The notes below the pieces were generated by a model. The model saw only the letters and a list, made by a program, of their open reading frames with translations. It searched no databases and had not been told where the DNA came from. Shown here piece after piece: positions 6,696-14,180 of a stretch of 34,052 bases of DNA. Position 1 is the first letter of the stretch. The number at the start of each line of letters is the position of its first letter. Made by a program: the position numbers and the translations under genes. Source of the stretch: an uncultured Peptococcaceae bacterium. GTDB taxonomy: Bacteria; Bacillota; Peptococcia; Peptococcales; Peptococcaceae. The stretch is from NCBI GenBank assembly GCA_902462325.1, contig CABQBF010000009.1, positions 1 through 34,052 of the forward strand, read 5' to 3'.

Positions 6696-7721
6696 CTACT
6701 TTTTCGGCATATTGGCTAATGGAGAAAACTTATTAAATTTTTCCTGACTTATAGAAGTAACTATTCTGGCATAATTTTCTACCTGCCTAATATCTCTATG
6801 ACCTGTTTGCTGTGCAACTTCTGCAACTGTAGCTCCGTTTTTTATCATCATAGTAGCACAGCTATGTCTGAATGCATGAATGCCGCGCCATTTCACACCT
6901 TTCGATTCAACGTATTTTTTCATTATATTTGTTATGCCAAATTCAGAAAGCTGTCTTTGAAATTGGTCACAAAATAAAACGTCTGTTTCTAACGTATCTT
7001 CACCAATTCTGTTTGTAAGGTATCTGTCTAATAGTTCTGAAAGTTCATCTGATATTGTAACAGTATAAATAGACTTATTTTTGCTTTTGGAAATTTGAAT
7101 TGTATTCGTTTCTAAAGCTAAATCACAAATTCTTAAATTTAACAAAGAATTTTTACGAATACCAGTTTCTATCAGTACTCTGCACATAACATAATTACGC
7201 ATTTCTAAAAATGAAAGTCTATGCATAAGTTCCGGTTCACTGGCTAACATATAGATTTCTTGTTCAGTATATATTTTTTGTGGTTGCTGTGGAGCTTTAT
7301 ATTTTTTTACAAACAAATTACTTGCAAGAAAACCTTCTCCTACACACCATTTTATAAAAATTCTAAAGTTTCTCAGATAGCTTTCTTTCGTCACAGGAGA
7401 AAGAGCGGCACCATTATTTATTTTTTTCCCTTGTACAATTTTAGACATTATAATATCAATATCATCTTGTGACCATTCATTTAATGGTTTTCGTTTTATA
7501 CTTGCTGGAATAAACATAAAAACTAAATGTAATGCGCCATTATATGACTTCAATGTTTTTTCAGATACTGTAATGCTTTTTTCTGTTAAAAATTTTTGTT
7601 TTGCAGCATCTAGTTGTGTTTCAATTTTTGCTGGTTCTGCTTCTATTTTGGAATAAGAACCTTTTGTAAAATCAACCACTGTATTTAATTTTGTTTTTTT
7701 CTGTAATTTGCTTGTTGCCAT
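6696..7721 (-). CDS. int: Tyrosine recombinase (integrase)
   Basis: A 341-aa XerD/phage-type integrase. Core-binding SAM-like region is at residues ~40-140. The catalytic residues are visible: Arg189 (TGIRKNSLLNL), Lys214 or 216 in the beta-hairpin, His282 and Arg285 (HAFRHSCATMM), His308 (TGHRD) and nucleophile Tyr317 (VENYARI). It would integrate and excise the island at the tRNA-Thr junction at 8765. The ATG at 7721 overlaps the stop of the upstream gene by one base (TAATG) and has GGAGGAAC upstream, so the two genes are translationally coupled. A terminator-like hairpin follows. Orientation (reading away from the attachment site) is less usual for tRNA-integrated elements. No excisionase was recognised. 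Confidence 0.95.
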   Translation of the reverse strand: MATSKLQKKTKLNTVVDFTKGSYSKIEAEPAKIETQLDAAKQKFLTEKSITVSEKTLKSYNGALHLVFMFIPASIKRKPLNEWSQDDIDIIMSKIVQGKKINNGAALSPVTKESYLRNFRIFIKWCVGEGFLASNLFVKKYKAPQQPQKIYTEQEIYMLASEPELMHRLSFLEMRNYVMCRVLIETGIRKNSLLNLRICDLALETNTIQISKSKNKSIYTVTISDELSELLDRYLTNRIGEDTLETDVLFCDQFQRQLSEFGITNIMKKYVESKGVKWRGIHAFRHSCATMMIKNGATVAEVAQQTGHRDIRQVENYARIVTSISQEKFNKFSPLANMPKK

Positions 7722-8383
7722 TAGTTAGTTCCTCCTAGTGTTAGTTCATATTCTTTTTCCATTATTTCTTGATATAATTTTTGTGTCATAATATAATCGT
7801 TACTTTCCATATACTTCCACATAGCTTCCCGCTCAAATTCTTCGATTTGGCGTTCAGTATGTTCAATCTTTTCTAGTTTGTCAGTATATTTTTTCAAATT
7901 TTTAATTTGGCTACTACTTTTCATTTTTGCTTGTTGTAATTCAAAAAAATTTTTTTGTACTTTTGAAGTTAGTTTTATAAGTTCTTGCTTTTGTTGCTTA
8001 CTTAAGGATTCTAGATTAGAATGTTCATTTAATAATTTAGGCCAATAATAAACAAAATCACGCAGACATCTTAAGAAATCTTCTTCATTTAATATACATG
8101 ATTGCAAGTTATTTAACTCTGAACCAAAATGCCATTCTAACCATCCCCAATCGTCAGCCTTGCCATGTGTTCTGCAAAATATTAAACCGACCGACATAAA
8201 CTTATCCATATTTTCAATGAGTTCGTTAATTTCGTTATCATCATTGATAACCTCGTTTAAAAGGTTAGGATGATATGCTTTAAAAATTTTTAAGAATTTT
8301 TTACATTGAGGCGTATTGCATTTATAAAAACTCGTATTTCTCCAACTATTTATTGTTTTTTTTACCGTCAATAGTTTTTCCAT
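7721..8383 (-). CDS. 220-aa protein coupled to the integrase
   Basis: Not recognised. The N-terminal third has Cys22 and Cys27 (KCNTPQC) plus Cys70 and His73 (FCRTH), a possible zinc-binding set. Residues ~125-190 are a long charged coiled coil (QQKQELIKLTSKVQKNFFEL onward). AGGAGG precedes the ATG at good spacing. Its stop overlaps the integrase start by one base, so it is probably a recombination partner or directionality factor; this is inferred only from position. A TATAAT just before the ribosome-binding site is too close to serve as this gene's promoter. The 8384-8506 gap holds no other recognised signal. Confidence 0.8.
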   Translation of the reverse strand: MEKLLTVKKTINSWRNTSFYKCNTPQCKKFLKIFKAYHPNLLNEVINDDNEINELIENMDKFMSVGLIFCRTHGKADDWGWLEWHFGSELNNLQSCILNEEDFLRCLRDFVYYWPKLLNEHSNLESLSKQQKQELIKLTSKVQKNFFELQQAKMKSSSQIKNLKKYTDKLEKIEHTERQIEEFEREAMWKYMESNDYIMTQKLYQEIMEKEYELTLGGTN

Positions 8384-8506
8384 GAAAAAGACCTCCTAAT
8401 TATATAAGTTTTATTGTTTTATCTGAAATATCTGTATGGTTTTTGGGCTACGTGTTATTTATGAAATTTGAAACTACTTTCTTAGAAATTTTTCAAAGTA
8501 AAAAAA

Positions 8507-8566
8507 GAGGGTACAAAACAAATATATTGCAACAACTTATATGCAATATGCTTGTTTTGTACCCTC
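8507..8566 (-). terminator. Long-stem terminator inside the island end
   Basis: Arms 8507-8531 and 8542-8566 are 25 nt each with two mismatches and a 10-nt loop. On the minus strand the stem is followed directly by T7. It lies between the severed tRNA promoter (8814-8842) and the first island gene, so it should stop transcripts entering from the chromosome. Confidence 0.85.
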
Positions 8567-8764
8567 GCCAACATTTCTACGAATGCTTTAACACAGAATC
8601 CAAAACCTATTAGATTTTCTTTAAGTATATCGCATATATTTTTATTTGTCAATAGCAAAAAGATTTTTTTTATCTTTTTCACTGAAAATATATGGATATT
8701 CTTAAAATATGCTGATTGATAGCTATAAAACGCGATAAAAAACAGAACGGATATTCTAATTTTT

Positions 8765-8803
8765 ATTACGAATCAGTTGCTCTACCGACTGAGCTACATC
8801 AGC
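8765..8803 (-). tRNA. 5' half of tRNA-Thr(CGT), truncated at the junction
   Basis: Read on the minus strand from 8803: acceptor strand GCTGATG, TA, D-arm GCTC-AGTCGGTA-GAGC, A, anticodon 5' stem ACTGA, loop TTCGTAA (anticodon CGT at 8770-8768) and T39. An intact gene would continue CAGT to close the stem. Here the sequence turns into AT-rich island DNA (AAAAATTAG), and no T-arm or 3' acceptor strand occurs within the next several hundred bases. This is the attachment-site junction of the integrated element. As it stands the gene cannot make a tRNA; a tRNA-Thr(TGT) elsewhere could read ACG codons. Confidence 0.85.
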
Positions 8804-8813
8804 GACTTTTATT

Positions 8814-8842
8814 ATTATAACGGCTGCGCGTTGAAATTGCAA
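8814..8842 (-). promoter_or_regulatory. Retained tRNA-Thr promoter
   Basis: TTGCAA (8842-8837) and TATAAT (8819-8814) are 17 bp apart on the minus strand, placing the start near 8807, four bases before the tRNA 5' end. It is intact on the chromosomal side, so it should transcribe the tRNA half into the island as far as the terminator at 8507-8566. Confidence 0.8.
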
Positions 8843-8882
8843 TATTGTATTTTTAAATTCTGCAAATTTATTGAAATCCTTT

Positions 8883-8912
8883 TTGTCGGCGGTCTCTTTT
8901 TTATGTTATAAT
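8883..8912 (+). promoter_or_regulatory. Promoter for the methyltransferase-like gene
   Basis: TTGTCG and TATAAT with an 18-bp spacer, 56 bp before the chosen start at 8968. It is divergent from the tRNA promoter. Confidence 0.6.
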
Positions 8913-8967
8913 TTATGCTGTAAAAGAAAAAATTTTGGTTTGTCGGACAATAACATGGGGGATTGCA

Positions 8968-9639
8968 ATGGATTGGCGTACAGATAAAAATAAGGAGCCT
9001 AATAGTATTGCGGCTAAAAGAAAGGCTTATTATCTGATTTTAGAGTTACTACAGGAGAAAAAAATTCCAGAATGTTACCCTGATGCAGAACCAGGAGGAC
9101 ATCAACTTGGGCGGGAATCCTTAAATATTCGCAGCCAGTTGCAAGGACTGTGTGGTTATTGTTTGCTGGCTTATGATTGGATTGGGCCGTTGGCAAAATG
9201 GATTGGTCAAAGAAAATGTCTTGAAATTATGTGCGGTTCTGGCGCTTTATCTAAGGCTCTACAAAACTGTGGTGTAGATATGAAAGCGACGGATGATTTT
9301 AGCTGGAATGATAATCATGCAGTACCTTGGTTTCGTGATTCGTGGACAGAAATTGAGCAATTGAACGCCCTGCAAGCGATTGAAACCTATGGCGCAGAAG
9401 TTGATTTGGTGGTATGCTCCTGGCCTTTTTTGAGCGATGATTGCTATCATGCGTTGTTAAAAATGCGAGAAGTAAATCCAGCAGCTACCATGCTTTATAT
9501 CGGCGAGTGGTATGGCGCCACAGCCAGCGATGCTTTTTTTAAAGCAGCACGAGTGATGAAAGACGATGCTTTTGCGCAGGCAATCAAAAATTTTAAATCG
9601 TTTTATGATATCCATGATTGGCCGTATTTAATTAAATAA
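8968..9639 (+). CDS. Class I SAM-methyltransferase-like protein
   Basis: The 223-aa protein has a glycine-rich motif I, LEIMCGSGALSKAL (residues 85-98), followed by TDDFSW and by DLVVCSWPF (147-154) where amino-methyltransferases carry an NPPY-type motif. This fits a Rossmann-fold SAM-dependent methyltransferase of unknown substrate; with SWPF in place of NPPY, catalytic status is uncertain. The ATG at 8968 has GGGGG upstream; the longer TTG frame from 8935 has no ribosome-binding site. Its base composition is closer to the chromosome than to the island, so I place it outside the element. It is a single-gene unit with its own promoter and terminator. Confidence 0.75.
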   Translation: MDWRTDKNKEPNSIAAKRKAYYLILELLQEKKIPECYPDAEPGGHQLGRESLNIRSQLQGLCGYCLLAYDWIGPLAKWIGQRKCLEIMCGSGALSKALQNCGVDMKATDDFSWNDNHAVPWFRDSWTEIEQLNALQAIETYGAEVDLVVCSWPFLSDDCYHALLKMREVNPAATMLYIGEWYGATASDAFFKAARVMKDDAFAQAIKNFKSFYDIHDWPYLIK

Positions 9640-9641
9640 AT

Positions 9642-9682
9642 AAAAAACTGTACAGAAAATTGTAATCTGTACAGTTTTTTTT
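9642..9682 (+). terminator. Terminator of the methyltransferase-like gene
   Basis: The 15-bp perfect stem (9642-9656 with 9666-9680, core AACTGTACAGA) ends in T8 on the plus strand and starts 3 nt past the stop codon. Confidence 0.9.
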
Positions 9683-9784
9683 CACTACAAATGATTTCAT
9701 GAGATTTAAGCAAACGATTATCACCTATATGGTAATTGGCGTGTATGGACTACATTGAATATGGCGTGTGGTGATAAGTTTTTA

Positions 9785-10126
9785 TTAGCAAAGATCATCT
9801 TCACGAATGGCTAATTCATATAAAATGCCACCGGAGGTTCGTTCCAATTTTTTTGTTCTGCTGGAAAGTTGCTGAAAGTTTTCATCAAGGGCACTTAATT
9901 TTGTTTCTAATACTGTTTGACCGTCTACTAAGGCACGGATAAATCGGGTATTTTCTTTTACTTGCTCTGTTAAATCGGTCAAGTTAGACTTAATTTCGTC
10001 TTGTCCCCGTTCTAATCTGTCCATGCGATTATCCATGGAAGTTATTTTACCTTCCATAGAACTCATGCGTTGATTCATTCCTTTTAATTCGGAGAGAATC
10101 AATGTTAAGGTTGTGTCCATATCCAT
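9785..10126 (-). CDS. Chromosomal coiled-coil relative of the island family
   Basis: 113 aa from the ATG at 10126 (the ATGs at 10132 and 10120 are alternatives; GGAGG spacing favours 10126). The N-terminus LTLILSELKGMNQRM matches island copy 4 (3615-3869), followed by heptads (SSMEGKITSMDNRMDRLERG) and a different C-terminus ending AIREDDLC rather than LRAAK. It is predicted to be a soluble coiled coil with no catalytic motif. It lies about 1 kb from the island junction on the chromosomal side. Whether island copies interact with it is unknown; shared coiled-coil registers make mixed oligomers conceivable. Confidence 0.75.
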   Translation of the reverse strand: MDMDTTLTLILSELKGMNQRMSSMEGKITSMDNRMDRLERGQDEIKSNLTDLTEQVKENTRFIRALVDGQTVLETKLSALDENFQQLSSRTKKLERTSGGILYELAIREDDLC

Positions 10127-10251
10127 ACACATACGCCTCCTATAGTTTAATAAATGAAAAAGAAGAACGCTTCTTCCTTGTTAGTATACAGGATGATGCG
10201 TATGGGTGCAATAAAAAGTTGGTATAGAACTATAGATATACGTATAAAATG

Positions 10252-11085
10252 TTATTTATTTTGCACAATAAAGTTATAGACATCTCGTTTGCTGAGGTTA
10301 GCTTCTTTGGCAGCCTGTTTGATGGCATCTTTTTGTGAAATGCCGTTTTGCTCTAATTGGGTGACGCGATTGACGGCCCAATCTAAGTCTTTTTCTTCTG
10401 GCAGAGCTGGCTCTGCGCCATGCAATAACAAGACAAATTCTCCGCGGATACCTTCTGTGGTAAAGTGATTCAATACTTCAATCGGTGTGCCCCGCACGAT
10501 TTCTTCAAATTTTTTTGTTAATTCCCGTGCTGCGGCCATCTGACGTTCAGGAAAAATTTCCGTCAGAGCCTTTAAAGTATCCTCTAAGCGATGGGGCGAT
10601 TCGTAAAAAATCATGGTGCGTTCTTCGGTGAGCAGGTTTTGCAAAAATTGCTGCCGTTCTTTTTTTTGCCGCGGAATAAATCCTTCAAAGGCAAAGCGCT
10701 GTGTAGGCATACCGGATAAGACCAGTCCGGTGACGGCAGCAACAGCACCAGGCAATACTGTAAAAGGGATATCTTCCGCTAGACATTGCTGCACCAAATC
10801 ATAGCCGGGGTCAGAAATACCTGGCATGCCAGCGTCGGATACCAGTGCAATATTTTTACCCTCTTTTAATTGCTGTATAATCACATCGCCTTTAGTCATC
10901 TTGTTGTGCTCGTAATAACTGGTGACTGGTTTAGAGATAGCAAAATGATTAAGCAGTTGTAAGGTTTTGCGGGTATCCTCACAGGCGATGAGGTCTACCG
11001 TTTTTAAGGTTTCCAGCACACGCAGCGTAATATCTTGCAGATTACCGATGGGTGTTGCGCATAAATATAATGTTCCGTAGGGCAT
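10252..11085 (-). CDS. rsmI: 16S rRNA C1402 2'-O-methyltransferase
   Basis: The 277-aa protein has the tetrapyrrole-methylase fold typical of RsmI: LYLCATPIGNLQDIT at the N-terminus, ACEDTRKT, SDAGMPGISDPGYDLV, and FYESPHRLEDTL. It transfers a methyl group from SAM to the 2'-hydroxyl of C1402 in the decoding centre. The ATG at 11085 follows AAGGAGG; the longer frame runs into the upstream gene. It is the last gene of the conserved holB-ricT-yabA-trmN6-rsmI cluster, 10 nt after the trmN6 stop. In Bacillus subtilis a GIY-YIG gene (yazA) lies between these two; here it is absent. The C-terminal helix-turn-helix-like tail (ISQKDAIKQAAKEANLSKRD) is normal for the family. Confidence 0.95.
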   Translation of the reverse strand: MPYGTLYLCATPIGNLQDITLRVLETLKTVDLIACEDTRKTLQLLNHFAISKPVTSYYEHNKMTKGDVIIQQLKEGKNIALVSDAGMPGISDPGYDLVQQCLAEDIPFTVLPGAVAAVTGLVLSGMPTQRFAFEGFIPRQKKERQQFLQNLLTEERTMIFYESPHRLEDTLKALTEIFPERQMAAARELTKKFEEIVRGTPIEVLNHFTTEGIRGEFVLLLHGAEPALPEEKDLDWAVNRVTQLEQNGISQKDAIKQAAKEANLSKRDVYNFIVQNK

Positions 11086-11095
11086 GGCGGCCTCC

Positions 11096-11860
11096 TTATG
11101 GATTTGTTTGATAATAAGATAAAACCTCATCTGAATAGGTTGCCTTATCGCTGGTGATTTTTGCAACAGCTCGATAGATGGGTAGCGGCGGCAGAACTGT
11201 CACATTATTGCGGCCATCTTTAATTGCTTCCAGCAGCACTAAATTGGCTGGCTGTTCCATGGTCGGATGTACCATACGCAGCCGATAGGGAGCCAGTCGA
11301 TGCTGCATACAGCAAAATAAAATTTCTGGCAGTCGTTCTGCACGATGAATTAAAGCGAAATGACCGCGAGATTTTAAACAACGGGCGCTGCATTGCACCA
11401 ACTGTTCCAGATTGCAGGCAATTTCATGGCGGGATAAGGCAATTTGTTCGTTAGGGTTTTGTTTGCCGGTGCCAACAGGAAAAAAAGGCGGATTGCTAGT
11501 AACCCAGTCATATTGTTGCTCATATTGTTTCGGCAGTTTGGTCAAATCGTATTGTATGATGCGAATTTGCTGCTGCAACTGATTATATTGTACAGAGCGT
11601 TGCGCCATAGCGGCGATAGCGGGCTGTAGCTCAATTCCGTCAATGGGTACATCGGGGTGGCGGGCTGCTACCAATAAGGGAATTACCGCCGAGCCAGTGC
11701 CTAAATCAAGCAGACGCTGTTTTGCTGCCGGTTGGATAAAGTGGGCCAGCAGTACAGCGTCAATAGAAAATCGAAAGCCCTGCTTTTTTTGCAGGACTTT
11801 CCAGTGATTGATACATAAATCTGTGAGTTCTTCATCAGGGAGAATGTTATTTGGCAACAT
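11096..11860 (-). CDS. trmN6: tRNA1(Val) A37 N6-methyltransferase-like
   Basis: A 254-aa class I methyltransferase of the YabB/TrmN6 family. Motif I is LLDLGTGSAVIPLLVAAR (residues ~50-67), and the acidic motif is GIELQP. The N6-adenine catalytic motif NPPFF is at about residue 128. The N-terminal KQGFRFSIDAVLLAHF segment is typical of the family. It modifies A37 of tRNA in the Escherichia coli orthologue; the Firmicute substrate is assumed to be similar. The start overlaps the end of yabA by 14 nt. Its position in the replication/translation cluster is the same as in Bacillus subtilis (yabB). Confidence 0.9.
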   Translation of the reverse strand: MLPNNILPDEELTDLCINHWKVLQKKQGFRFSIDAVLLAHFIQPAAKQRLLDLGTGSAVIPLLVAARHPDVPIDGIELQPAIAAMAQRSVQYNQLQQQIRIIQYDLTKLPKQYEQQYDWVTSNPPFFPVGTGKQNPNEQIALSRHEIACNLEQLVQCSARCLKSRGHFALIHRAERLPEILFCCMQHRLAPYRLRMVHPTMEQPANLVLLEAIKDGRNNVTVLPPLPIYRAVAKITSDKATYSDEVLSYYQTNP

Positions 11861-12131
11861 TCTTTAATACCTCCATACAAAAAAGACAGCCTCCATCATG
11901 CTCCCGGCCAAAATATGTCGGACAAACATGATAGCCTTCCTCATAAAGCTGCTGCAACGCTTTTTGACCGCCGGCAGTATCTTGATTTTTGTTGATAACA
12001 GGTGTAATCCGTTGGCGGAGCCGTTCATTTTCCTCTTCCAGCTTAGCCGTTTGGGCCTGTATTTCTGTCAGTTGGGAAGATAATTGCTGTAACGTGTTTT
12101 GCATTGCTGCTAATTGCTCACTTAAATTCAT
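11847..12131 (-). CDS. yabA: Replication initiation control protein YabA
   Basis: The 94-aa protein has an N-terminal coiled coil (residues 1-50, LEEENERLRQRI) and a C-terminal zinc-binding region with HVC, then CLFC near the end. This layout is diagnostic of YabA, which bridges DnaA and the DnaN clamp to limit initiation. The ATG at 12131 follows AGGTGA; the frame from 12146 would start inside that site. It lies between ricT and trmN6, as in Bacillus. Its presence fits an origin-proximal location, as the parS sites also suggest. Confidence 0.93.
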   Translation of the reverse strand: MNLSEQLAAMQNTLQQLSSQLTEIQAQTAKLEEENERLRQRITPVINKNQDTAGGQKALQQLYEEGYHVCPTYFGREHDGGCLFCMEVLKNVAK

Positions 12132-12163
12132 TTCTATCACCTGCATTTCTTGTAGCTGCTTTG

Positions 12164-12904
12164 TTAATCTTCTAATTTATGCAAATCAAAGGCGTCGCCG
12201 TCTTCATCCACATTATTTAAGGCTTCCAAATTTTTTACTTTGCAGTTACATTTCCTATTTTCTACATAGACATCATTTTCATATTTTAAACAGCATAGCA
12301 AGCGGCCGCAGATACCGGAAATTTTGGAAGGATTTAAAGAAAGATTTTGTTCCTTGGCCATTTTGATGGATACTGGCGCAAAATCTCCCAAAAAAGTGTG
12401 ACAACATAGTTCACGGCCGCAAAAGCCAATGCCGCCCAGCATTTTTGCCTCATCACGGACACCGATTTGCCGCAGCTCAATGCGAGTACGAAAAACGGTA
12501 GCCAAATCTTTTACCAATTCGCGGAAATCCACACGGCCATCGGCTGTAAAAAAGAAAATAATTTTGCTGTTATCAAAGGTGTATTCCACGTCAATGAGCT
12601 TCATAGGTAAATTGTGTTGCTCGATTTTTTCTAGGCAGATAGAGAACGCTTCTTTTTCCCGGAATGTATTTTCTTCTACGCGGGCATCATCGTCAGCATT
12701 GGCAATGCGGATGACTTTTTTTAGCGGCGGGACCACTTCCGTGTCCTCCACCTCTTTTAACCCCACTACGACGCTGCCATATTCGACGCCGCGGGCAGTT
12801 TCTACAATAACGTGATCGTTGGTGGTAATTTCCAAATTTCCAGGATCAAAATAATATATTTTACCGGCTTCCTTAAAACGGACGCCAATAACGGTTACGG
12901 ACAT
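12164..12904 (-). CDS. ricT: PSP1-domain protein RicT/YaaT
   Basis: The 246-aa protein matches YaaT from its start (TVIGVRFKEAGKIYYFDPG). The cysteine-rich core GGIGFCGRELCCHTFLGD and SGICGRLLCCLKYE supplies Fe-S ligands. In Bacillus subtilis RicT works with RicA and RicF to assist RNase Y and promotes phosphorelay, competence and sporulation. Neither ricA nor ricF is in this window. It lies 17 nt after holB and 32 nt before yabA in the same operon. The tail CNCKVKNLEALNN carries further cysteines. Confidence 0.95.
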   Translation of the reverse strand: MSVTVIGVRFKEAGKIYYFDPGNLEITTNDHVIVETARGVEYGSVVVGLKEVEDTEVVPPLKKVIRIANADDDARVEENTFREKEAFSICLEKIEQHNLPMKLIDVEYTFDNSKIIFFFTADGRVDFRELVKDLATVFRTRIELRQIGVRDEAKMLGGIGFCGRELCCHTFLGDFAPVSIKMAKEQNLSLNPSKISGICGRLLCCLKYENDVYVENRKCNCKVKNLEALNNVDEDGDAFDLHKLED

Positions 12905-12921
12905 AATGAACCTCCTTGTGG

Positions 12922-13914
12922 TTATGCAGTGAAAGCGTTTTGCGTTTTCAACAGCGCAATCTCTAGGACCAGTCTTGGCGAGGCATTACTTTCCAACTGC
13001 GCCATGCCGGTTTGAAAATATTGCAAAACTGTTAAAAGCTGCTGCGGTTCGGTTTGTTGTGCTTTGAGCGCTGCCAGATAATCTTGATTGACCAGCAAAT
13101 CCCATTGCCCTGCTGTATTGGCCAACAGCAAGTCGTGATACCAAAGCTGTCCCAATTCTAATAATGCTTTCACCATTTTCTTATTTTTATCCCATTGCTC
13201 GCACCAACTGATGATTTGCGCCGGGCGTAGTGTGGATATTTTGTCGAGCAACTGATAAAAGTCCTGTCGGGCAGCAGAAATTTCTTCATTGGCCAATAGC
13301 GCCTCCGCTGTGGCAATAGAGCCTTGAGCCAGAGCTGTTACCAGACCAATTTGAGATTGCCGTTCTGGATGTAACTGCTGTAAAATTTCTTGCAGACACG
13401 TAGGTGGCAATAAATTGAATTGGATTTGCTGACAGCGGGATAAAATGGTGACAGGTAAATTTTGTGCCTGTGCGGTAATTAAAATAAAGACGGTATGTTC
13501 TGTTGGTTCTTCCAGTGTTTTCAGCAGACAATTGGCCGCCTGTTCCGTCATCAGATGGGCATCATTGATGATGATGACTTTGTAAGCGCTTTCGTAATTA
13601 CGCAGCGATACTTTGCTTAAAAGATTACGAATCTGTTCAATCTTGATGCTGGCACCGTTGGGCTCTAACAGCATTAAATCCGGGTGACTGCCGCTGGAAG
13701 ATTGAATGCAGGAGGGACAATGTTCACAGCTGCGGAAACTTACAGTATCAGCAGCTTCACAGTTGAGATACTGCGCCAAGGCCAATGCAGTCTTTTTTTT
13801 ACCGATGCCTTCTGGACCAGTAAATAGATAGGCATGGGCAATATGCTGATTTTTAATGGCGCATTGCAAAATATGAATGGCTTTTTCTTGTCCTTTGATT
13901 TCTGAAAACTGCAT
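12922..13914 (-). CDS. holB: DNA polymerase III delta' subunit
   Basis: A 330-aa AAA+ clamp-loader subunit. It shows a P-loop (FTGPEGIGKKKTALALAQ, residues ~31-48), a four-cysteine zinc module (NCEAAD then CEHCPSC), the Walker B-region IIINDAHLMTEQAANCLLK, LLKTLEEP, and the LSRCQ (SRC) arginine-finger motif. It loads the DnaN sliding clamp at the replication fork. It is the first gene seen of the cluster; the tmk and yaaR genes that often precede it are missing here. The upstream 266 bases hold a promoter for the divergent gene and no other recognised feature. Confidence 0.95.
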   Translation of the reverse strand: MQFSEIKGQEKAIHILQCAIKNQHIAHAYLFTGPEGIGKKKTALALAQYLNCEAADTVSFRSCEHCPSCIQSSSGSHPDLMLLEPNGASIKIEQIRNLLSKVSLRNYESAYKVIIINDAHLMTEQAANCLLKTLEEPTEHTVFILITAQAQNLPVTILSRCQQIQFNLLPPTCLQEILQQLHPERQSQIGLVTALAQGSIATAEALLANEEISAARQDFYQLLDKISTLRPAQIISWCEQWDKNKKMVKALLELGQLWYHDLLLANTAGQWDLLVNQDYLAALKAQQTEPQQLLTVLQYFQTGMAQLESNASPRLVLEIALLKTQNAFTA

Positions 13915-14114
13915 AGCAAACTCCCGATTTATATAAAAATAACGCTTTATGCCTGATATAAAAATAAACTCTTATAAAATCTTAACCCTAATTGTAGCGT
14001 ATTAAAGTTAAGAAATCAACCGTTCAAATGGCGGAAAATCGGCAAGAATTACATTGTAACAAAAATACCATAGTTTCGAGAGGAACAACGGTGTTCCAAT
14101 TTGTCAGAATATGA

Positions 14115-14120
14115 TATAAT
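14115..14120 (+). promoter_or_regulatory. -10 box for the cardiolipin synthase gene
   Basis: TATAAT, with TGTTCC 17 bp upstream as a weak -35. It is placed 60 bp before the ATG at 14181. Confidence 0.5.
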
Positions 14121-14180
14121 CACGATAAAAAACGAACTGCAAAAAATTTCGTAAAAATTTTCTTGGAAAGGGGACACGGT

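Noticed and set aside
8482..8682. 66-codon open frame on the minus strand
   Set aside because: It runs through the long terminator hairpin, has no ribosome-binding site and encodes a low-complexity Lys/Ile/Leu start. Treated as chance.
8500..8803. Group I intron in the tRNA anticodon loop
   Set aside because: The break is in the right place for a tRNA intron, but no matching 3' tRNA half or intron core is found within the next several hundred bases; an integrase is adjacent, so an attachment junction is the better reading.
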